64,000 nt of DNA from Phalacrocorax aristotelis (Eukaryota > Chordata > Aves > Suliformes > Phalacrocoracidae), in assembly GCF_949628215.1 (NCBI RefSeq), contig NC_134283.1:12647638-12711637 (forward strand), read 5' to 3'. The notes under the pieces were generated by a model. It had not been told where the DNA came from. It did no database searches and saw only the letters and a program-made list of their open reading frames with translations. The translations under genes were made by a program, and so were the position numbers. Below are positions 1 through 10,215 of the stretch, piece by piece. The number at the start of each line of letters is the position of its first letter. Position 1 is the first letter of the stretch.

Positions 1-3000
1 CTATGCCAAAGCTTACTGAAGCCATAGAAAATCTCCCCTTTAATTGCCATTATTCTATGAACAAACACACTCAGGCTAATAAGGATTATTTGCAATGCAA
101 CAGCCTGAATAGGTGCCTCAGTAGTGGGCTCTAAATAAATAAATATAGTCTTGAGAAACATTGTGTCCAGTCTGGGTTATGGATTTACAAAAGATTTGTA
201 AGCAATAATATAAAGGTATGGTAGAATAAATTTGCAAATGGAATGATGTAGACATGTGAGTCAGAGGTGAGGAGAACTCAGACTGTAAAAGACAGGAGTG
301 AAAAAAGGAAAAATATTATTCATTACAGTTTTATAGACAGACTTTTTTGTTACATTTTATTTCAAAGAATAAATAGGGAACGGTTTGCAGGAATATAATC
401 CATATAGTGCCATCAAATCTGAGGAGCACACTCAAATGTTTTCTTATACTATATATATATATATTTAAAGTCTGATGCTGAAGCTGTGACATTGATGATA
501 GTGTGTTACACATTTTAGTAGGAACTGAATCAGGGCTTCAGTCCAACACCTGCAAAGTACTTGAGTTCACGTATGACTTTCAGCCCATGGGGAAATCCAG
601 TGAAATTAACATATATATATACACACACGTATATAATTCCTACTATAGGCATAGATTTGCTCTGCTACAGAAGTGCCAGTAGTTATTTTAACCTGGCTGA
701 AGCCATTAGTATGATTTTTATTGCTTTGTATACTTTGATGCCTTTATTTTTCAAACATTTGTAATAAACAGTTTTTCTGTTGCTTTATCAGGAATCAGAG
801 CTTGAATGCCTTCGTTTTTTTGGCTAAAATCTTGTACCTCATATTGTTCATTTTCTTTCTGGGTAATGCATTTGTGCCCATATGCAGCAGCTGTGTTTAA
901 TGAGCTGGAGCACAACAAAGCCATTGAAACATGAACTCTGCATATCAGCACATATATGAAGTAAGGGGTGGACTATGGGTTAAAACAACTTCCTGTCTTT
1001 TCTTTTGGAATTGTAATATATCATCATGTTCTTCTATAATAGTATTTACTGTATTAAATTTCTCTAAGATGAAGCACTGAGTCACTTATTGGTTTGATTC
1101 GTGACAAATATTGACTATATTGTCTTACTGTCCCTTCTTAAGGCCTTTCTTACCATATTTCAGATTCAAACTAGGAATAAATTTGAATGGAATGACTGTA
1201 TTAACAGTCTAGAACCATTGTATTCAGCTGAGCAGATTAAGCACTTCTGGTAAGAGGTGGTCAGGATTGTGCTTCTTCAGTAGCTGTATTTTCAGCTGAA
1301 CATCACTTGTTCTGAAACACATGTTCTACAGCTCCCACGTAAATCACCAAACTATGAATAATAGGGATTAGATTATTTAGAAATAGCTCTTGAAGTTAAA
1401 CTATTGTAGTTGCCAGTAGTATTGTTTTATGTAATAAAATTAGATACTTTCACTTTTCTAAAAGTGTTAATAAAGGAGTTTTAAAACCTTTGCTAAATTT
1501 AGATATGGTAGTATACCCTTGTTGTCCACCAAAATTAAATTTTGCTTAAAAAAACCCCCAAAACAAACCCAAACAAACCCTTCCATATCCCTTGAATTTG
1601 ATACATTTGAAGTGTGGCTCTATTAAAAGATACTACCATATAAAAATCAGTTCTCTCCTGTGTATTGAGTATTTGCTTTTTTAGTAACAAACTATTGCTA
1701 TTTTTTAACTTGGTTTTGGAACAAAAAGTGCACTAGATTTGGGTTTTTTTTCCCCTTTTTCATCATTAGGAGAAGTATTTATTGCATTCCAACTATTAAA
1801 TTTTGCTCTAGCTTATGGAAGATAATCTACTTTAAATGGTATGGAACAGTGTATTGGTTCTAATTGTTTGTTTGATTAAGAGCCCATGGAATAGAAGATG
1901 CACATTAAGAATGTTTAAGTTAACTCACTTTAATTCACTGTCCATTACCCACTTAGGCTGCTGTTTCATAAAGAGGAAAAGAGAGACAGGAAAGTAAACG
2001 GAGGCCAGATTGCACAGAATGCTACAGAGGAAGGTGATTAAAAGACTAGAGCTGGGAAAGGAAAGGTGAGATAAAAAGTAGTGCTTACTCCTTTTTTACT
2101 TTTATAATTTACTGTTGCTTAGGTCGAGGTATGGTGAGAAAATCTGAGCTGACCCCTGCAGCATTTTAGATATTCCTCGTACATGTGAGTCAGCAGCTGT
2201 TCTAAGAAAGAGTTGTAGAAGCAGCACAAAATCAAATATTAAAACGGTATTATAAGGAAAGCTGCGATCTGCTGCTTGAGCAGTCTTTTGCCTAGAATTA
2301 TTTACAATAGAATTAAATAAGAGCTTGACTGCCTCCAGCTTGTCTCACCACACCTTCGTATAACATGAAGGAAGATGATCAATCTTTCATGGAGGCATCA
2401 TTCCTTACTGATTACTCAGGCTGTAGAAGCAAAAAGGTTTCCTCTGTATTCCCTTGTATAGGTTTTCCATGTGCCCTGACTGCAGCCATAAGATGTGGTT
2501 TCTAAGTTGCCAGCAATAATATGCTTGAGTATTTTAACATCTAAGAGTTTGAAGTGGAAGTCAGCCAAATTGGAATACTAATTTAGGTTTGTATCACTCA
2601 AGAGATTCTTTAATTTCCAAAGGTGAAGGTGAGCTAGTTATTTTAAAACTTGAAAGGTAGTTTCCTTCTTTGTAGGTAGTATATTATTCCTTATTGTTCA
2701 CTATACCCAAATATTTCTTATAGTAATTGTCGATCTGACACACATGCTAATTCTGATGTGCAGGATAAGACACCTTGAATGAGCACAGACACCAGCGTTT
2801 GGTACTGTCACACTGTTCAGTTATTTAAACAAACATTATCTTCAAAGATTGCTCTATATAAACCTGTTGTAAGTACTTTTTTGTTAAATGTGCTGATGTG
2901 TGATATTTAAAGAATTGCAAACCCCTCTCAACTCTAGAAAATCTCTATGAAAGAGTGTTACATTGCATCTAGGTCATTCCGTCTGTGGCTTTCAGAACTA

Positions 3001-6000
3001 CTGACCTTGGTAGATATGGGCTGTCTGATTTTGTAGCAGTTTTCTGCTCCAGACCCTGGAGGCCTTAACATCCCAAGCCATGGGGCTGCAGTCCATCTGA
3101 TATGCTACCCAGAACTGCAGCATCTGGAAGACCAGGTTTCTCAACCGCCCTACACGCAGGAAGCTGAGAAGCTTACCAGAAACCTGCCGGCTTCTGTTGG
3201 AACTTGGGCAGAGTTGAATCAGACATGTTTTCTTTGCCAAATTTGCGAATTCTGACAGTGTATATTGTGTTCTTCTGATCAGTTCTGCTGAGGTGAAAAG
3301 AGTTTGGGGTTATGAAACACAGAAATGTGATGACCAGAACAGAAGATATTGAAGTTTTGGAGAATTATGCTTATAAATAGGAAATATAAGCAAGAATGAA
3401 TTGATTCTTTCTGTTTACTGCACTTAGACAAATAACTGAAAAATACTCTAAGCAAGGTTTACTAAGATTTAGTGTCAGACATATGCATTCATTGTGTTTT
3501 ATGTACTGAATACAATACCAGCAATCTGTTCCTCACAGACATTTTATAAAGGCAGTTATAGGGATGAAGCGTAGTTTTGAGAACAATGGATGTTTAGAGA
3601 GTAGTATGAAGTAATTTACAAAAGTAATTATTTGAAAAAAAGTGAAACAACTCTGTGTCAGCCACATAAGTCAAAATTCTGATTGTTAGAAAAATTTTAT
3701 CCTTTGAAAACTTAGGACTTTTAAGAAAAGTTTTTCTGTAAAGGTTTTCAAGCTGCTTACTGAGAGTATTAATAATGTAATTATATTGGTAAGTAGTAAG
3801 GCACCAGCCAGGGAAAACAGATTATACCGTTAGAGTGTTATTCCGTGAGAATTTATTGTTACTGTATTGTCTGATTTCAGCACACCTCAGATTTCACTTT
3901 TTTATATGTACATATAGCTCATTTAATTTTATTATAAGTTATGTAGGAGGTGTTTCTGACTGCATAAGAAACATGTCCTTTTACATAGATTATTGTAATG
4001 AAAATTAAAACACTCTAATCTTCTTGGACTTGTATATAGCACACTGCGGTTAACAGCATAAAGGGTCTTCCAGCTGGCTGAAATAAACTGGAAAGTAATT
4101 GTTATAAAATACTGAAAGATATTGTAAATGTCATGAGTTTTTTTAGTTTTGGAGGGAGGATTCTGCTCTTAGCCTGACAGAAGGTGTTTCTTGCACTCAT
4201 TTGACTGCTAGATTCCAAGAAAAAAAATGTGAAGTATAGTGAGAAAGCTGCATAAAGAACTAGCAAGGATTAGACAACAGCAGCTGTACTTTTGAATAAT
4301 TTAGGTTTAGTTTGCAAAATTATACAGGAAAGAATTATCACTTACACTTGCTTTTCAGAAAACGGAGCTACAAATGTTGTTGTAAAAAGTGACAATGTAC
4401 AAACCATCTAAAATAGCACAGGGACTATCTTTTCACTTTGGGCTAGATCCTGCAGAGCCATGCGCCAAGACACTTGCAGAATCATGACTGGGAATTAAAT
4501 AGTGTAGAAAGAGCTTCCTTTGTCTAGATATGCAGCAGGGCAGAACCCTTCCTGAAAGTTTAAACTAGTGCTTGAGAGTAATGTCTGACAGGTGTAGCAG
4601 ATGATTTACATATGAGCTTGCTCCAGAGCCAGAAGGGTATATTAATTCTCTTATTGATGTATATATACAGTTATTTATAGTGAAAGATCCTGAGGGACTT
4701 CCAGCCCCTTTCTCCCCCTTGAAAGCCAGCTATTGAGTATGCAGCAGTCAAGAGCACTCACTGATTCAGGCAGATTTGCCTTTTGATCAAAAGCAAAGTA
4801 AATTGTGCCACTCTTCCCTAAGCCGTCCTGCTCTTCAGCTAAAAGGTGTATGTAAAACAGGAAGAATGATTAGCATCATTCTTCTCTCCTGCCTCAATAA
4901 TTACAGTGCAGTTCCCTAAGGTTAAGGCAAGATTTTCCTCAGGATGTTTCCTGTTCATATTTTAAAGGAGATCTAATTTCTAAATTGAGAATTCTGCATC
5001 AAATACTTGGCGTGATGTTTCTTTAAAACGTTGTGTTAATATTGTAAGTTAATAAGTTACAAAGACTAAAATTCAGTAATTTTCAAACATTAATTAATAA
5101 TTTTTGACAGAGATTTTGATTTTGTCTTGGCCTTGCCTTACCTGGTCACACAGGTGAACTTCAGTAACCAGCAGGTCGGTTGTACTTAATGCAGTGTGTG
5201 ACCACTAGATGTCTTTGGGCATGTGAGGGCTCCGGAAACCATGCTTACCTTGCACTCCAGCTTGCAAGCTAGCAATCTGTACAGCTGGTGAGCCTGGTCG
5301 TGAGATTTGTTCTGATGTATGTAGATGTACCCTTAGAGTTGTAAGTCCTGGATTTTACAGAGGGAAACTTCTAATTACTGTGTTAAAAGATGCACACGGG
5401 TAATTCAAGGCAGGAGCAAGAAAATAATTGTTGCTTTAATGTGAGAACTGGTGCTTCTTAACTGTCAAAGCCAAAATTAGAGCTAGCAGAAATAGAGGGT
5501 TAGCTATAAATGGGAGAATGGTCTGGAACATTCAGAGGACCCTGTTGTAACCTCAAAGAGTGCTGTTTAACAGTCAGAAAAAGGAAGCGAACTACAAGTA
5601 AAGTTTATTATACTCTCTAGAACTCAAGTTTATCTCAATAAACTTGCAAAGTAGAAGAGCTGAACTGCTTGTATTGTAAAGTCAGTGCCCATACAGTCAG
5701 GACTTCTGGAGATGGGCTGAAGTTGGAAAGATTCTGACTGCACAAGGATCCAGGGCACCCATTTAGATTCCCACTAATTTGCAGAGTTAGTAATAGGATT
5801 AGAGTCTCAAGTATTTGTCTATGATTACCATAGGGCAGTGACCTAAAAAAATCTACCACCTTTTAAAAAATTACAGTATAAAGTCTCTATTTTCCTAAAA
5901 AGGCCTTGTTCAACCTCTGCGTTTTCTGTCTACATGCTGATTAAAATTATGTAGGTTGAATTCTGCATTTGAAACCATGGATGAGACTCCATCTTTAAAG

Positions 6001-8160
6001 TCAGTTAGAACCATGTTTGTGCCTAAATGAATTAAAATGTCTGTTGAATTTTTGATGCAGAAATCAAAGACCTTTCAAAATGTGTTCTGTTTTGCTATAT
6101 TTCCACAGGTTTTTATAAAGAGAAATCCCAGTGGACATAGAAAACAGAATTCACGAAAATGATCCCACAAAATTGTTTGATCAGGTTTTGATCAAATACT
6201 CCTTGCAGATTCTTCACAGTGTCCTACTAGTTAGGGAACTTCTGGAAAAGTTCCGTTTATTTTGGAGCCATATAAATCTTTGTGACCAAGTTATGAGTTC
6301 TTCCCATCCCAATCTGTGTTGCCCTTTGCTCTGTACACAATCCATAGACATAAAAAATTTTATTTTCTTAGGGAAATAAAAAGCCACCACAAAAGTCCTG
6401 AAGATAATATCCCATATTGGAGGGTGCTTTTACACAGAGATTTCAAGGCCATTTTAACTCTGTGAGGAAATCTTCTAAGAATTTGGATTATCTCAACTTT
6501 CTACATCAACACAAATGTAGTATTTTCAATTTTTTTAAACGAAGGCATACCCATGATTATTATTATTATTGCCAATTATAATGAAGATTTAATTCTGTTA
6601 AAGAGATGGAGGAAAGATTGACCCATTTATTATTTCATCCTAATCAAGACATCCGTGCCTGCATTGGAATTCAGCTACAGCAACTTTACACTACAGGTCT
6701 TATGCCAAAGTAGAATTGAAAACGCTTGAAATCTCAGGCAGGTTTGAGGCATGGGAGGAATAATTCCTATCTAGTACTCTAGATGAATTTCTTTTTTCTT
6801 CAAGTAAATGGTTTCGCCTTTCTGATGGGCCACCAGAGCTTTATCAGTAGCGCTGTTCTACCTCAGATGGCATTTCCTCAGCCTTTTCTCCCTTCTCTGT
6901 GCTTTAGGACATGTTAGAGATAGATGTGTTATTTCTGGAAGTTCTTGTACTTCATTCTGTGGATGAACAGAAGAGTAATCCTGCCCTAGACCCTGAAGAA
7001 ATTTCTCGGTCTGGAGTTGCTACTGACAGTTGGTGTGACAGGGGAGGAGGGAAAGGTGAGTGAGTACAGCTACTCTATGGCTGACACTAGCGTGCTGCTT
7101 GGTTGAAACAGGATACAGTAGGAGGCATAAATGGAGATAGTATATTAATGTATGAAACTGATGATTTGTATCTCTTTAATTACTTGCAGGATGAAATGGA
7201 GAAGATCACTCTTGTGGTAATAGTAGAGCACTTGGATTTTTCATTCTGATTCTCCTATAGTCTTGCTGCTTGATCCTGGACTCACATTTCCCCATAAAGG
7301 CAGCTGGTTTCTCTAAAATGCTATCAGGAAGGTACAATATTGTGTTTATAAAGATTTTCACAGACTTGGGTGGGAAGTATAAGGAAAATGCACTGCCTGT
7401 TTTATGAGAAAAGTAACCATTATTCAGTCTCATAAAATTTCAGTAATGTGACTAATACAGAGTATCTTTTATTTTTTTTGCCGTTCTTTAATCTCAGAAT
7501 GATCCTTAAGATCAAGTGACTTATGTACTACATAAATATAGCTAACGCCTGTTTTATATTGTGTTGACTTTATATTCTTGAAAGCCCAATTCTGTTTCAA
7601 AGAGGAACTGCTTAATATAGTAACTTTTTCTGCAACATACCTGATTTATGTAGTCAGTTAACTTTAACAGTTAAATTTAGTTTTATTGTTTTTTTAGTTT
7701 TACTCACTTATGCAAAAAATCCAACACAGTTAAACAAATGTTGTATTCTATTTCCTTCTGTTTATTACCAGAAACATTCCTAGTTAGCCACATTTCTTCT
7801 AAAATATTTGTTATACCTTTACAAATCCAGAGGTATTAGGGAGTTGATTAATTGTGACTAAAGATGTAACTTTAGGCCAGTGACATTGCTCAGGTGCAAG
7901 CTGAGGGCAAAATTGGGATTTTATAACATGTAGCTATCTAGAAATCAACAGGAAAATATTTTCAGCAGACACCTGAGTGCTGGGAGAGCATGTTGGACAT
8001 GTGTTGGAGCGTGTTGGCAATCACCTGTGTGCTGGTGCCCAGCGTAAGTGGACAAAGAACTTGGCTGCTGGGGAAGGCTGCAGGGCTTCAGGAGGTGAAG
8101 CAAGTGGTGACATTAATACATAGGAAGGAAAGTTTGGTCTAATGGGTAGTAAACCCAGTA
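1..8160. other. Intergenic upstream region, no gene recognised
   Basis: This 8-kb stretch is AT-rich and holds only short open frames without domain signatures, codon bias or plausible splice partners. Small simple repeats are visible: an AT run at 451-464, an AT/AC run at 610-634 and an ATT run near 6555-6570. The segment around 2950-3250 has mixed composition and an 80-codon minus-strand frame that could be an old repeat, but I cannot name a family. Distal regulatory elements of the downstream cadherin gene could lie here. None is demonstrable from the sequence. Confidence 0.6.
451..464. repeat. AT dinucleotide microsatellite
   Basis: A pure run of seven AT units in AT-rich intergenic DNA. 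A second short run, five AT units followed by four AC units, lies at about 611-628. Confidence 0.8.
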
Positions 8161-8164
8161 GGGA

Positions 8165-8956
8165 CAGTTCCTGAGCTGAGGCCAGTTGTATGAGGTTTAA
8201 CACGGCCAAGTGCCGGGTCCTGCACTTTGGTCACAACAACCCCATGCAACACTACGGGCCTGGGGAAGAGTGGCTGGAAAGCTGCCTGGCGGAGAAGGAC
8301 CTGGGGGTGCTGGCTGACAGCCAGCACATGAGCCAGCAGCGTGCCCAGGTGGACAAGAAGGCCAACAGCATCTGGGCTTGTATCAGCAATAGCATGGCCA
8401 ACAGGAGCAGGGAAGTGATCGTGCCCCTGTACTTGGCACTGGTGAGGCCGCACCTTGAATACTGTGTTCAGCTTTGGACCCCTCGCTACAGGAAAGACAT
8501 GCGGGTGCTGGAGCGTGTCCAGAGAAGGGCAGCGAAGGGTCTGGTGAAGGGTCTGGAGAACAAGTCTTGTAAGGAGCGGCTGAGGGAACCGCAGTTGTTC
8601 AGTCTGGAGAAGGGGAGGCTGAGGGGAGACCTTATCGCTCTCTACAACTACCTGAAAGGAGGTTGTAGCGAGGTGGGTGTTGGTCTCTTCTCCCAAGTCA
8701 CTAGTGATAGGATGAGAGGAAACAGCATCAAGCTGCATCAGGGGAGGTTTAGATTGGACATTAGGAAAAATGTCTGTACTGAAAGAGTGGTCAGGCATTG
8801 GCACAGGCTGCCCAGAGAGGTGACAGAGTCACCATCCCTGGGGGTGTTTAAAAAACATGTAGACGTGGCCCTTCAGGGCATGGTTTAGGAGACATGGTAG
8901 TGTTGGGTTGGTGGTTGGACCTGATGATCCTAGAGGTCTTTTCCAACCTTAATGAG
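8165..8956 (+). mobile_element. CR1 LINE 3' fragment with an open C-terminal reverse-transcriptase-ORF frame
   Basis: The frame 8190-8888 (232 codons) reads through the C-terminal part of the CR1 ORF2 protein. Landmarks typical of the family are [63 protein letters not shown] and RLDIRKNV near the end. The stop is followed by the usual short CR1 3' tail (ggttggacctgatgatccta, then ttccaacc). The element is 5'-truncated, as most CR1 copies are, so it is not autonomous despite the uninterrupted frame. The left boundary is approximate. The right end falls about 230 bp before the start codon of the cadherin gene and on the same strand, which places it at or inside the proximal promoter. Confidence 0.93.
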
Positions 8957-9039
8957 GCTATAGCCCTGCGTGAGCTCGTGACGCCGCACCGCTCCCTGCC
9001 GAAGGCGGCAGGTGCCGCGGCCGCAGCGCGGCGCCCACC

Positions 9040-9046
9040 GGGGCGG
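9040..9046 (+). promoter_or_regulatory. GC box (Sp1-type) candidate
   Basis: The heptamer ggggcgg lies about 140 bp upstream of the start codon inside the CpG island. It matches the core GC-box motif, but such motifs are expected often in sequence this GC-rich. Confidence 0.4.
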
Positions 9047-9083
9047 TGCTGCCCCCGGCCCCGGCCCTGCCCCGGCCCCGGCG

Positions 9084-9088
9084 ATTGG
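9084..9088 (-). promoter_or_regulatory. Inverted CCAAT box candidate
   Basis: attgg (CCAAT on the minus strand) occurs in the context gcgattggccgg, about 100 bp before the ATG. In DNA this GC-rich the motif stands out from background. Inverted CCAAT boxes of this kind bind NF-Y in many TATA-less promoters. Confidence 0.45.
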
Positions 9089-9185
9089 CCGGCGGGTCCC
9101 AGCGGCCCCGGCCCCTCCCCGCCCGCCCACTCACCGCGCCGCGCCGTCGCGGGGAGCCCGCCGGGAGCCACCGCCGGCGGCAGTC

Positions 9186-10215
9186 ATGGCTCCCCGCGGA
9201 GCCCGCCGCGCTGCCGGCTGCCTGCTGCTGTGCTGGGCTCTGGCCGCCGCCCGCGCCGCCCCGCGGAGGAAACCGTCGTTCGGCGGCCACGTCGCGGAGA
9301 ACCGCCCGGCGGGCACGCGTGTGCGAGGGCTGAGCATCCCCCTGACGCGGCTGGGGCCCGAGCCCTGGTGCGCCAAGGTGCAGGGGCGCCGCTGGCACCT
9401 GCAGCTGCTGGGCGAGGGCCGCTCGCACTTCCAGGCGTCGCTGCACGCCCGCACCGCCCGCGTCTGGCTGCGCACCCGCCGCCCGCTGGACCGCGAGGCG
9501 AGGGCGCTCTACTCCCTCCGCCTGGGCTTGTGCTGCAAGCGCTGCCCGCCCCGCGGCCCCGCCGCCGCCGAGCTGGCCGCCCTCACCGTCCGCGTGCTGG
9601 ACGAGAACGACAACGCGCCGCGTTTCGTGGGGGGGCCGCGCCCCGGCGTCACGCAGCTCCGCGTGGAGGAGACACTGGCCCTCAAGTCCCAGGTGTGGCA
9701 GGCGCGGGCCGAGGACGCGGACGCGGGCGCCAACGCCGAGCTGCGCTACTTCGCCCTCCCGCCCAGCGCGCACTTCTTCGTGGTGCCGCGCAGCGGGCGC
9801 GTCGTGCTGGTGCGCTCCCTGCTCCACCTGCGCGCCCCCATCTCACTGCGCCTCTACGCGCGGGACCGCGGCCGGCCGGCGCTGCTCAGCGACCCGCTGG
9901 AGCTGGAGGTGCTGCCCCAGCCCAAGCGGCTGCCCCCGCTCCGCCCCGCCGCCCCCCGCCGCCGCCGGGCCGCGCTGCCGTCCCCCGCCGCGCCCCCGGC
10001 GCTCTCCCTGCCCGAGGACGCCCGCCCGGGCAGCCGCCTGGCCACGCTGGCCCCGGCGCCCTTCGCCTCCGCCTGGTTCGAGCTGGTGTCGCCGCCCGTC
10101 GAGGAGTCGCCGGTGGCCGTGGAGCGCGAGAGCGGCGAGGTGACGCTGGCCGCGGCCCTGGACCGGGAGGCGGCGGCCGCCTGGCACCTCGTCGTCCGCG
10201 TCCGGGAGCGTCGAG
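9186..10215 (+). CDS. Cadherin exon 1: signal peptide, EC1, EC2, first part of EC3
   Basis: Encodes residues 1-343 plus one base (phase-1 donor, gag|gtaggt). The leucine-rich stretch [14 protein letters not shown] is a clear signal peptide with probable cleavage near residue 24. EC1 ends in a perfect calcium-linker motif, DENDNAPRF (139-147). EC2 (about 153-245) has no DxNDN at its end. It runs instead into a Pro/Arg/Ala-rich linker with four consecutive arginines (258-261). EC3 starts at [11 protein letters not shown] and ends in exon 2. GC content is extreme compared with all later exons. An upstream in-frame extension to 9012 has no ATG, so 9186 is the start. Confidence 0.88.

Noticed and set aside
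2998..3240. 80-codon minus-strand frame in the upstream region
   Set aside because: No domain, no flanking exons and no promoter context. It may be an old repeat, but the family could not be named.
8190..8888. 232-codon frame as a host gene
   Set aside because: The translation is the C-terminal part of CR1 ORF2 followed by the CR1 3' tail.
9012..9185. N-terminal extension of the exon 1 frame upstream of the ATG
   Set aside because: It starts at a GTG, contains no in-frame ATG, encodes Pro/Arg-rich sequence, and would bury the signal peptide.
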